NCBI RefSeq assembly: GCF_947507565.1 | Contig: NC_089190.1 | Coordinates: 1,488,001 to 1,552,000, forward strand | Reading direction: 5' to 3' | DNA length: 64,000 bases | DNA from: Oscarella lobularis | Lineage: Eukaryota; Porifera; Homoscleromorpha; Homosclerophorida; Oscarellidae | Shown here: one piece after another, positions 45,917 through 58,300 of the stretch | Numbering within the stretch: position 1 is the first letter of the stretch | Layout: every line of letters begins with the position of its first letter | The notes under the pieces: model-generated | What the model was told of the DNA's origin: nothing | Seen by the model: the letters and a program-made list of their open reading frames with translations, nothing else | Database searches by the model: none | Position numbers and translations under genes: made by a program

Positions 45917-48126
45917 TTAAACAGGCTTGCTTTCCAGAAACTTGATGCGCCGACTAACGTCGAGGTCGCTTCGTTTGCGCAGGAGCAACGTTTTGCCGGC
46001 TCTGCTCTTGGACAAGAGCAGGGCGTCGTCCTCTTCGGTCCACGGAGGCTGGCCTGGAAACGGGAACATTTCCTCGCGCAAACTTTCAGGCGTCCGCTCC
46101 TCTTACCAGTTTTCGAGCAGTTGTGCTCCAGAAAATGACACGCGTCGTCGAAGTTTCCCGACATGCATCTGAGGGCCTCGCTGACCTGTTCGTGGGATTT
46201 CGAATAGGCTGACATGATGCGCTTGGGGCCCAAAAGATATACTCGCGCAAGTCATCGTATATTATTCACGCTACCATACCTTGATTCTGGTACGCAACTC
46301 TTCTTCCCTCTTTGCTCTGCCCATAGGCTCGTTCAAGCATCTGCGACTTCTTGGAGTACTTCCTGAAAATCGAGAGTTAATTGTTATAGTCCTCTTAGGA
46401 GCCTACAGTACCGTTCGAGTGTCTGTTGCGATGAGAGGAAGACGTCGAGCGACCGTCTTCGTTTCCTACCCAAATAAATTACACAGTAGGATGGACCTAT
46501 CCTTTTTCCCTTACGCGAATTCCAAGGAAAGGGAGTCAATAGTTTTTTCCTTTTCGACGGATTATCAGATTTCACGGGCGGACTTTCACGTTTCTTCCTC
46601 GCAGAAGATGACAATTGAGGTGCTGACGTTGCAACGTCCCGCCTCGCTTTAGACGGAGATTCTTTCCTCTTCGGCAGCGTCCTTGCAGGAAGCAACGAGG
46701 CAAGCGTTCGCCTCTTCGACGGCAATCGACGCGCCGGAGTTGCATCTCTTCGCCCTAATGATTCTGAATGGACAGGCGATACAAGTACAGTCGGCATGTA
46801 CTTACTTTCCACGACTTCCTAACGACAATGAACTCATATTAAATTGTCATCTCTGCGTGTCCTACCACTTACCCCGGCCTTGAAAAGTTCTCCGTCAAAG
46901 CTGCTATCAGAATCGCTCTCGTCCTCGCTTTCGCTCTCGCTCTCGTCGACTCTTTTCTTCGTCTTCTTCTTTCCTTCTTTATTGTTTCGTCGGCCTGCAA
47001 TGGAAATGGCAAAATTTAAAATGTCTCACAATTTGCACCTACCTTCTGCACTCTCCATCTCCAGCTCAGGTTTGTTCTTTCGTTTTGGCTTGGCATCGGC
47101 AGGTTGTATGAATCTTTTATACCGACTCTTCATTGACTGCCACGTGTGACTTGTCACCTGAAAAGACAGAGAGATCATCAATGTCATTTTCAATGCCTGT
47201 GTAGCGAGCGCTTTACCCCCATTTTTTCCATATGTTGCCACAGGCGATTGCCAGTAGTTCCACCATAAGCAGGACCAGCATACAGCTCCACATAATTGAG
47301 TATTTTTTTGTCCTCTTCGGCATTATACGGATGTCGCCTAAAGAGCAACAGATTTCTAAAGGATCCAAATGAAATGCACTTGCTCACCCTCTCTGAATGG
47401 TCGCTTTCACGCTGGAGATTTACGTTTCAAATAACGAATCGAAATTTATTCGATCTTACTGAGTTGTACGTTCGTTCTCATGCATTCTCTCTTTCGACAT
47501 GGAAATTTCATTCTCACCAGAATCTTCCGCGTCCTCCTCATTCTAAACGTCACGAAAAACAAAAGTCCTGTTACTATGACGTCAAAATTTGCGTGAGGAG
47601 TATAATTGATTAATAATCGCAGTACAGTACCGCGCTTGCACCTAAACTCTTCTATACTCTACGAAGACTTCATGCAAATAAGAAAAACGTCCCACCCCTA
47701 CTCCCACAAGTAACGTAACGCACGATAGCATCGCTGTCCAACGATCGACGATAGGAGCTATAGGTCGCCAACGGCAGTAGCCGATTTTCTGAAATGCAGT
47801 CGTGCACGTATTGAAACGGCGTGGATCCCGCGGGAGCGGGCGACGACGTTGAAAGCCTGCGCGTTCGAGAAGCGAATCGTTTTCGTTTGTGCGACGCGTC
47901 GGGACTACGGACTAACTGTATGCTCTTTGCTTTGTCTTCGTTACCCGTCACAACGCCTCCGCCTTTCTATAAAAGGGAGATCTCGGGTTTTTTTTAACGG
48001 CGATCGTTTATAGTTCACTTCGATCAGGGGCTTGAGCTCCTGTTTTTCCTTTCCTGGTGCGATGTAGAACTTCATGGGCGCTCCTTCGCCAGTGACGAAG
48101 AGAGTGTCGCTGTAGTCCGCCGCCAT
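45917..48126 (-). CDS. TERF2IP: TERF2IP/RAP1 homologue (BRCT, Myb, RCT)
   Basis: Read leftward from ATG 48126 (MAADYSDTLFVTGEGAPMKF). The BRCT part runs on after an intron as KGGGVVTGNEDKAK and FQYVHDCISENRLLPLATY (47950-47740). The Myb-like domain is HPYNAEEDKKILNYVELYAG, GNRLWQHMEKMGV, then HTWQSMKSRYKRF (47330-47110). An acidic linker (DSDSDEDESESES type, about 47000-46890) and basic segments follow. The RCT domain has VSEALRCMSGNFDDACHFLE (about 46170), PPWTEEDDALLL and SRRIKFLESKP, ending at the TAA at 45917-45919. The domain order is that of animal RAP1, which binds TRF2 at telomeres and affects NF-kB and transcription. Several middle exon joins were not resolved. It lies 116 bp downstream of ERG28 on the same strand. 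Confidence 0.88.
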
Positions 48127-48242
48127 CGCATCGCGCGTGCGCAGTAAATGTACACTTCGAATAGATTCCCGCCTCTTGCGCTCGTAAAAAAATTCCGCTA
48201 CAAGAAAAATTCGTTTCGAAGAGTGACTGTTATCAAGCACTT

Positions 48243-48804
48243 CTATGCTGGTTTCTGCTTGTTTTTGACAATTAGAGGCAGCCCCAGACACATCCAGATT
48301 AGAGATACTCCTAAAAATGTGCACGTGTATAAATAGACTGAAAAGGGTTCTTTTCTCACCCGAAATAAATATAGGTAGTATTACTCCCACTGTAAACGAT
48401 GCCGTTTCGAATACAACGACCTCCAAAATAAAGTGAAAAAAGGCAAGAACAAAAGACAGCACTGTGGCGGTATATAGCCTGAAAAAATCCACTTCTTTGC
48501 AAGTGAAATCATGAGTATCGGCTCTCACGGTATATTGTAGACGTTCCTTGATGATATTATTCGAAGGAATCCGGCAAGAACTGTCCACAATCCGAAGAGT
48601 CTGTCAGTCAGGCTATCCCCTATTCAGATAAGAATCGCGTGCCACCTAGTTGTGTACGGAAATCTTACAGCAACAAGTCCTTTCTGCCGTGTAGATTCTA
48701 CTCTGCAGCACGGACTTTCCTACGTACGCTTGCACGCCTGATATGATGGCAATTGCACCAATCGCTGCCAGCCAAATCCTCAGGCCGACGAGAAGAGCGT
48801 GCAT
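48243..48804 (-). CDS. ERG28: ERG28-like sterol biosynthesis scaffold
   Basis: Starts at ATG 48804: MHALLVGLRIWLAAIGAIAI, a first membrane helix, then SVLQSRIYT. The next exon carries LFGLWTVLAGFLRIISSRNV (about 48600-48530). The next one has LYTATVLSFVLAFFHFILEV and FETASFTVGVILPIFIS (48480-48365), and the last has SLIWMCLGLPLIVKNKQKPA before the TAG at 48243-48245. Four hydrophobic segments and the LYTATVLSF..HF..E......AS..VGV pattern fit ERG28, an ER tether for the C4-demethylation complex of sterol synthesis. The first-to-second exon junction near 48675 does not join in phase by a simple GT-AG reading, so that splice is uncertain. It is divergent from the cadherin gene. Confidence 0.82.
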
Positions 48805-49397
48805 AGCGTTTTGGCAGCGGGTATTATCCGGGGAGGATCGCGTTTGTTATTGTATACGGGCGTCGTCTGGAAACCAAGCCTTTCTCCCTTTTTCCCACGG
48901 TTAGTTTCACTTTGAGACCGCATCGGATCGAAGCATGCGGTCGCTTGCAGCACAAGGTCAGATTCGGCATCTGCCTTCCTCTCTCTTCCACGTTCGTGTT
49001 CTCCTGTAGGCGGAGGGGCACGTGCCGATGCGATTCCTCCGGAAAGCGAAGCCATATCCCTTGGGCTTCGAACGCGGCTTTCGATCCGTCGACGACCTGC
49101 CGAGACGTCGTCGCCCCTCGGCTTTCTGCGCAGGGGACCGTCCAATTGGCCAGTCGACGACAAAACGATTATTAGATCATGCAGAATTCCAATCATTGCG
49201 TCGCGCGAATTGGCCGATAACGCGATTTTGAAGTCGTCAAAATTTCGTGAAAATTTTTTTTCCCGTCGCGCGTGCACGTCGCTCGAGCTCACGTGATGCG
49301 TCGCCCACCCGCCGCATTTTCACTCCGGGAGGAGACGGGAACGCGTGTGTCGTGAGATCGTCTTCCTCCTTACCTAATTGCTTCACAAAGTCTGACC
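48805..49397. promoter_or_regulatory. Divergent promoter region ERG28 / cadherin-like gene
   Basis: 593 bp between two head-to-head ATGs. The sequence is GC-rich with CACGTG-like and CG-rich segments (CACGTGAT at 49290-49297 is close to an E-box). A 170-codon minus frame (49292-48780) crosses it but is Arg/Ser-rich, lacks family resemblance and ends inside the ERG28 first exon, so it is not called as a gene. Confidence 0.45.
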
Positions 49398-52300
49398 ATG
49401 GTCTCGCTGCGAGTGCCCTGGGCGCTTTTCGGCATCGTCTTGCTGATTTCGTGCTCGTCTGTTGGCGCTCAATCGTGTCCAAAAGGTGACTTTCGGAATG
49501 CACGTGACCTCCAACGATGCGTTCCGCCCCTCGTCGCTTTGTGACGCTTTTTTGTGAACATCGTATTTTGGTCTGAAGGTCAATTCTACAATGCTACGAC
49601 AATGAACTGCTCCGACTGTCATCCTGATTGTGAAGACTATTGTGTTGGTAGGCTACCTAGTTGCTTTTTTGTTCTCCACTCTACGACGCACTCATTTTGC
49701 ACTTCATAGGCCCAACGAACACAGAATGCGCTTCGATTTGCGGCACTTACACAGAGGTAGACATTGTGGGCGTTTTGACCTATCGCACGTGATTGAAATT
49801 CTTACGCAGAACGCCCACAGCGTGCCTATTTTGGACGGCTATGGATTGCAACTGTCGGACAAAGACGCATTTCAGCAGTTCAAAATGAAGGTGGACCTAC
49901 CTACCAAATGATACTGTAGTAATAAATGAGCTGGGAATTTCCTTTTTACTACAGAGCGCGACTCTGAAGATCGTTAGCTGGTTTGATCGATGGGACTACC
50001 TTACTGTCAACGAGTCGAAAGCCAATGTTACGTCGAGTTACAACAACGAAACCGGAAGTACAATTTTACTTGTTGCTGTCCCACACGCGTTCACGGCTTC
50101 TTTTTTTTTCAGTTCTTACAATTATCGGAGATGACTACATTTCGAAATACATCGAAGTCAGAGCATCGATGACATATTCTTCTTTGTTCTCACGGTGTTC
50201 TCTGGTTTTTAGCTCATTCGATCAGCAAGGTATAGATCAACAGCAGACGAACCGGATCTTTCAGATAGAACGTAAGTTGGACTGGCGAAGTTACGCGCTC
50301 TCCGCTTGAATTCTCGCCTTTTCCCCAGCGTCATGATTACAATCCACGATGGAGTACACGACAGCAATTCAGTCAACGTCACGCTTCAAGTGCAAGGAGA
50401 GAACGACAATGCACCTGTGGTTACAGCTGTTGGAGCAAACGAGGTTACGACTCTGGTTTCCTGGTTTACGCTGGAAATTTCACTCGGAATTGCCATTCTA
50501 GACGTTCACCGAGGGAATGATAGGGAGCTGGGTTGCCGTCTACTCGTCTGTCAATGTGACTGACAAAGATCACCCAGACGTGTTTATGATGAGAAATGCT
50601 ACGGTTCGTGACGTCATGTTGGTTCTTTTTAAATTTATTTTGATGGCTTATATAGGTTTGGATAGTGGACGCTCATGTTGGAAATGATCATCTCTCTATC
50701 ACTGTGCCCGATGAGTACAGTGGGCAAGTGAATGCGAGCTCATCTTCGCACCGCGTGACGCTGACTGGAGAAGCTTCAATTGAGGCATACAGTCGCATAT
50801 TGGAAGCTACTCGGTATTGGATTCAGGAGGTCTCCGCGATTTTTTATTGAATCTTTTCTGACAGATTTACTTCAAACCATATGGAACCGCCTCAGAGTCG
50901 CATCGTCACAGTGGTCGTTTCTGATGGAATTCATCTCAGCAGTCCCGTTAATGTCACAGTTCCGATTCGAACGATCAATGACAATCCTCCAATGGTGATA
51001 AGAACTTTTTTTAACTGTAGGTAAACCGTCTATACGTGTTTCGATGTAGGTCGCTGTTTCTGATGCTGAACTTCCTTACGTGGAAGACGCGAACCTCACA
51101 TTTATTGCACCAAATCTCACATTAAACGACGTTGACGATGACAACAGGTCTGTAGTAACTCCTGACGTGGAACGCTTTAAGGACACCTCCTTTCTATTAG
51201 TGATCACTCCATTGTGGAAGCTTGGGTGACGATCTTGACCGTTACCAGCGACAGTGAATTGTTGTCCGTCATGATGATGGGTGGAGACGTAAGTCGGTCG
51301 CCGTTGTGACTCGCAATTTGGCTTTAGAACGCGTATCGTTTCACAGTTGACGTCAAGTTACTCTGCTGGGGACAAGCAACTTACCATCGCCGGAAAAGGC
51401 TTAGTTTCAGACTATCAGAGTCTCCTAAGGACGCTTCAGTACCAGAACCTGGAAGACGAGCCGAGCTGCCCACTTTCTCGACTCATTGAAGTATTTGTTA
51501 ACGATGGAAGGTACGCTGACAGTGAGGCTGCAGATAGACTCGACGTGTGACTTGTTTTCTTAGGCACAATCACAGTGCACAGTTCACTGTCCTCATTTCA
51601 CTTCGAAATACGAACGCACCAAGCGTGACTGTTTCAAAAAGCATGATATTGTTCACAGAGCAAGGCTCTACTGTTGCCGTTGCTGCATCGGCTACCATTG
51701 ACGATGTCGACTATCAGGAACAGTGCAACAGAGAAAACGTTTCGTCTCTCACTGTTCAGTTGGTTGAAGTTTATGATGGAATAAATGAAACGCTGAGAGT
51801 GAGCGAGAAGTTTATAAGCAATCAAAAGCTACAGTTGGGCTGTCTTTATAGGTTAGTAAGAATCTGACGTCACCTCTTCGGTGGAGAACTGTGAAGGGTG
51901 CGAGCAATTACACCCTTACTATCTGGGGATCTGCTCTTCCGTCGACGTACAACGTATGTACAGCGTGTACTCTTGGTCTTTGACTGAACTGTGTGATATG
52001 TAGGACGCCTTAAACTTGATCATGTACGACAACAAAGCATTAGAACCGAGCGTTATGTCGCGAGAAATCACAGTGAGACTTTCAAACGGTTGGTGTGCTG
52101 ATAAGATAATGGCGTCTGCGTTTAGTTTCAAGCGTCAGATGCCGTGCACGACGGTCCTTTGACTACTATCACGCTGAAGGTTGAGTCTGTTGATAATAAT
52201 CCTCCTTTACTTGCCATCAGCCGCTACAACTACACTGTTGATGAGGAAAGTTCCGGGCAACTTGGACCGTTTACAATCACTGACGGCGACTCTAATAATC

Positions 52301-55300
52301 TTGATGATCGGGCGATCAAGTACGTGAACTTTATTCTTTGTAATCCTCCTGACAAAGAAAAGGTAAATTGTCAAAACTCGTTTCTGCCTGTTCTAAAAGG
52401 CTAATAATTCTTTAGGAATCTTTATATATTGATGAGGAAGCAGCCAGCGGTTCGGGTTCTTTGCCTAATTACCAAGTGATGACACAAAAAGGCAAAGACT
52501 TTGAGTCAAAGCTTATGCTACTTGATTCCGACACGTCTCCTGAAGAGACTGCCCAGATTCTAAATCTTCTACACTACAATAACACGGCTGAAGAACCGAC
52601 TATCAACCACAATAGACGAATAGATATTTGCATTGGCATATGCAACGACACCTTGTTTTGTAAGGGCAGTCCTTTTAACAGCGACGGTTCAAAGACCATA
52701 TACGTTGACGTCCTGCCAGTAAATGACATCTCTCCTGTTATTGACTTGAGCGGTGTGAATGAGAATGACACTGGATATACAACGACGTTTATTGAAGAGG
52801 GAGAGCCTGTACTGCTGTCGAGCCAACTGAGCATCAGAGATGCGGATCATCCACCTCACTACCTGCAGAAGGCTACCGTAGAGCTTCTTTCAGTTGCAGG
52901 TGGAGAGTACTTGGTGATTTGTCCGGAGAGTTGTTCCAAGTGGTCGTCTGTTAGTATAACTGGAAATCAATCGGACCAGCTGATGCTCGATAACAAGGCT
53001 GAACAAAGCGTATATGAATGCATCCTCGGCACAGTCAAATACGCCAATGACGATGACGAGCCGTGGAAGAACGCCTCCTTTCCTCGCTCTGTCGTTTTCA
53101 CCATCTGGGACATCGATAATTTACCTTCAACCAATGCTACGGCAACCGTCGAACTCCAGCAAGTGTGCGATCCACCGAGACTTTTTGTCAGCGGACGAAT
53201 GTTGGAGTACAATGCGACGACGTACAATGAATCATCCGATGATCCGGTGCACGTCGTGGATACTTCAAATTGGGGCATCGAGGACGATGATGACACGCAG
53301 TTGATCAACGGAACGATACAAATTGTTGATAACTTTCAGCAAAACCATGACATGTTGAGTGTCACGATGTATAATGCAGATATTACTACTGATTACGATC
53401 AAACTACGGGAATTCTTCGCTTTTCCGGATGGGCCGACATCTCGGACTATGAGTCCGTCATTAGCTCAGTGACGTTTTCCAATACGTTTGCCGGGATCGA
53501 GCTCAAGCGTCGCACTCTTCACTTTGTCTTCTACGATACCTGCAATAAGACGAACGAAGTGGCAAAGACTTGGATTGACATCGATCGGCTGAACGACCCA
53601 CCAGTGCTGAACTTGATGGTATCGTCGCAGACTTACACATTCACGAGAAACGTAGATCGTCCAAGATTGGCATTCGCCGACAAGGCGACGATAATCGACT
53701 ACGACGAAGACGACGTGACGCTGGCATTTGTGCGAATTGTGCTCATAGAAGCAGGCAATATCGATGACATGGAAGAACTGGTTTTTAATACGTCAGGAAC
53801 TTCCGTCACCGTTACTCCGACGAAATACCTGTCCAGTTTCAACATCACCTACCTTCTTGAAAATGGTGCTACCATTGAGGAGTATCAAACCGTGCTGCGA
53901 GCCGCAGTTTACGTTAACGAAGCTGATCAGCCGTTCACGAGCGTTCGCCGACAAATTCGCGTTCTTGTCTCGGACGGAGAGCTGACGGACGAGAGCACCA
54001 TTGATGTCGTTCTCGATCAGGAGCCGGCGAAGCCGATTGTATCGTGGGACGACGATTACGTCGTACCGTACGTCGAAGACGGTCCAAACGTCAATGTATT
54101 CAATCACAGCGGTTTTGGTATAATCGCCGGCGACACGCCGTTTATCAAGAAGGCTGTCGTGGAGATAACGAATCCGAAAATGGGTGCTAACGAGTTTCTG
54201 TATATTCCGGAGATCGATCCTGGTGTGCCAGTGACGATCACAGGGCAAAGTTCAACTGTCCTTTCAATTGAAACTAATAGTATATTACCAGTGCACCGCA
54301 CGTCTGACTACGAGCAATGGCTGCGTTGTGTTCAGTTCAGCAGCGACGATCAGTCTCCATCGGAATGCCGGTACATAACTCTGGTCGTGACGGACGCGCA
54401 GATCGGCCGATCAAGCGACGTTCGCACGGTGACCCTCTGCATTACGGCGGTCAACGACCAGCCTGTGTTTCATTCTTCCCCGCTTCTCAGTTCCAGCATT
54501 CTCAAGGACTACTTGCCTCAGGACACGAATAATCCTGGATACCCAGCGAACGTCTTTGTTGACAGAACTGTCGTTACGGACGTTGACGTTCCCGATCCAA
54601 TTGGAATGTCAATTTTCAAAACCGAAACTCAAATGGGCTTGGAAGGAGTTTGGCAGTATTGGCAGGACGGAGCCTGGATAGATTTCAAGAACGCTTTGGA
54701 CGACTGCAATTCCGTCCTTCGTCTTCCAATGGAGCGAGTCCGTTTCTCTCCGTCACCGTCCGCCGCACGAAAGAGCGGATGGACGAGATTTTGGTATCGC
54801 GCCTGGGACAGCAGTTCCACCCCGTGCAACGGCGCCTCGACTTTGAGTCTAACCTCAACGTCGTCTGTCAGCAACGTAAGAGCCAATTTTACTCTCACCG
54901 TCGAATTCACCAACTCAGCACCGGTGCTAAACAGCACGAAAACCGTCGTATTGAACGCGATAGACGAAGACGAAATGTCGTCTGGAGAACTCGCGTGGAA
55001 ACTCGTCGAACAAGTGGCGACCGATGCCGACGACTTGGCGATGACGCTCGGCTTCGCCGTCGTTTGGGTCGACGGCGACAACGGCGATTGGCAATACAAG
55101 ACGTACGGCAGCGGTTGGTGGACAGACATTCCAATTGCCGTCAACGCCACTCACGCTTTTCTGATTGACGGCAACGCCACGATTCGCTTTCTTCCCAACA
55201 AGAACTACAACGGCGGCAGCTCGATTCGATTTAAAGCTTGGGATCAGTCATCGTCTGCCGGCACCGGAGACTTCGCCGATACGACGACGACGAACGTCTT

Positions 55301-58300
55301 CAGCGGACCGTTTTCGAACGCTTCGACGTCGGCGACTATCGCTGTGAACGCCGTCAACGATGCGCCCGTCGTCGAAAGTGGAGTCGACGTTCGTCAATTT
55401 GTGGAGAACGGCGGCGGCGTGTCGCTATTCAACGGCAGCCTTACTCTGACCGACGTTGACAGCGCAACTCTCAAATCCGTTACCATTACCGTTACGCGTA
55501 AAATGATGGAGAACTGCACGGGTACCGCCAAACCGTCAGGCAGTGGCAGTGGCAGTGCCAGCGGCAGCGGAGCAAACAATCCCGTTATTACCGGAACGAG
55601 TAGCTGCACGGAAAACATTGACCACGACGGCATCGAGGCCGATTGCCTTCGTCTCGTAGGACGTGGCGTCGGCAATTTTACCGTTTCGTACCAGTATTCG
55701 AGTGACTCTTTGACGGTAACTGTTGAAGGCAACGGCGAATCGCTCTCCGAGTACGAGAGTATTCTGAATGCGTTTTACTTTTCGAGTGAAGCGTCGGAGA
55801 CGACCGATGCTCAACGCAGCGTTGTCGTTCGTGCGGACGACGGAACCAATAAGTCGACTGACCTGTCAGTGACAATACTCGTGACGTTGGTCAATGATAA
55901 CGAACCCTGGCTTACGTTGGGAAACGATGTGGCCACCTTCACCGAAGGCACAGACAAAGTAATGGTTTTTACTGCCGATCCAATCATTGCTGACGACGAC
56001 TGTCACGAGCTTTTTTACCTGTACAAGGCGAGCGCTTCGCTTGGAGAAAACGCTACGATGTTCGAACGTCTGTCGACTCCCGTTGCAAACGATTACGCTG
56101 CCGTGAGCACTTCGTGGGACGCAATGACTGGAACGCTGAGAGTGTGGGGAAAAGCGTCTATTGATACCTACGAAAAGGTGCTGGGTTCTCTAATGTATCA
56201 CAACTCGAACCCAGAACCCGAAGGATACGACCGAACAATTGATATATGGGTGAACGATGGAAAGTTCAAGTCTAACGTTGCCAGTGTTACGGTACAGGTT
56301 GAGCTGATTAGTGACATTCCAATAGTCGTCTCTCTTGGAGGATCTTCGATCGATACTACAGTTGATATGGTAGAAAACAACAACGGGAACTCGTCCGTAT
56401 ATGTTGCCCCAGGGGCTATCGTCATCGACCCGGACACGTTCTCTCGCACTTCTGAGAGAATTGAGATCGAATTTGTGGGTTCTCCTCCCGACGGTGCGGA
56501 TGAACGTCTTGACGTTGTGCTTCCATCCGGTGTATCATTTGGATCGTCGTCTACTTTGCATCGCCGTATCATTAACGCTAATCTTAGTGCCAATCAAGTG
56601 CAGGAAATGTTTCGATCAGTGCAGTACGTAAACGAGGCTGAAGAACCAAACCCTTGGCCTCGTATGATACGATTTGAAGTGAATGTTTCCGGTGTCGGCG
56701 GCGTTTGGATTAAAACTGTTACGTACGCCACGATTCGAATTCTTTTGACGAACGATAAGCCTCAGCTGGAATTGAATGAAATTTTCGTGCGGTATGACGA
56801 GGGAGATTCGGCAATAGTGCTGTCACCGAATTTGACAATAACAGACGTAGATAACACAACCTTGTCGTCAGCTAAAGTGTACTTTAGCAACGCTATGAGT
56901 GCCAGTTTCGAGACAGGGCAAGATCTGTTGCGATTCAACCTTGACGGAACGACGATACGAGGAAATTACACGAATTCAACTGGAGTTTTGCTTCTTTCCG
57001 GCCCTGCTCCTCGTGAAGAATTTCAAACCGTTCTCCGGACCGTTTCCTACGAGTTTGTGACGAGAAAAGGCGATCCCATACCAGGCGATCACGACATCAT
57101 ATTTACTGTCAATGACGATCTCGCCGAGAGCGATATGAAAATGATCATGATTGACTTTGCGACAGTAAACAACCGCCCCGTTCTTTTCCTGGGCGGTCAA
57201 ATGGCGTCGAGCAACGTGACAGTCGACTTCACCGAAGAAGGTGGCGAGGTGTATTTGGCACAAGGCGCTTTCCTGGCTGATCCCGATAATGAGACATTGG
57301 CCTGGGTTCGTATCACGCTGTCGGATCACATGGACGGGGAAAAGGAATACATCAGAATCATTAACTGGAATAGCGATGACATTAACGTCATCGAAGCTAT
57401 GAACGGAAAAAGCTTGACTTTGACTGGTCCAGCCGACGTCGACGAGTTTAAAGACGCCATTCAGCATCTCGCGTATAACAACGAAAAAGACGAACCAACA
57501 CCGGGTGATCGTCGCGTGGAAGTGATAGCGAACGACGGCAACTCCAACAGCAATCCAGTTTACGCTCTGGTGAAAATCGTCTTTGTCAACGATCCACCTG
57601 TCCTTGATCTCGATTCGACTCAACCGGGAACGGGAGTCGCAGTGACGTTTGTCGAAAATTCAGGCGGCGTTTTTATTGCCTCGCCCGACGTTTCTATCGT
57701 CGACGACGACAATGTGACAGTTACGCAAATACAAGTCGTTCTAAAAGGCATCGTTGATGGAAATCACGAAACGATAACTCCGTCGCCTGACAGTTCTAAC
57801 GGACAAACATTTATGTACGATTACCCGTCTGGATTATTGCTTGTCGATGCCGAAGAGAAAGTTCGTCAGCTCGGTTACAATAACGTTGCTGAGGAACCGT
57901 CGCTCGGTCACCGATGGGCCAATGTTTCCGTCTTTGACGGAGTCGACTGGAGCAACGTCGCTCAGTCAGGGATAACTATTCAACCCGTCAACGATCAGGA
58001 TCCTCAATTTGACAACAATTCTTACGCGGGAAGCGTTCCCGAAGAAATGGCCAACCTCAACATACTGCAAGTGACGGCAACAGACGGCGACTCTCACAAC
58101 ATGATGTTTTCCTTGACTTATACTATTCAGTCTGGCGACGACGGCCACTTTGCTATCAATTCGACAACCGGGTGGATCAGAACGAGCTGGTGGAATCCAC
58201 CGGATCGCGAAACGAAAGACGTGTATCTGTTGAAAGTTCGAGCTTCGGACGGAAGCCGTTGGAGCGAAGTGGACGTCAACATCAATGTGACGGACGTCAA

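Noticed and set aside
48780-49292. 170-codon minus frame upstream of ERG28
   Set aside because: Arg/Ser-rich, no family, and it overlaps the first ERG28 exon in another frame.
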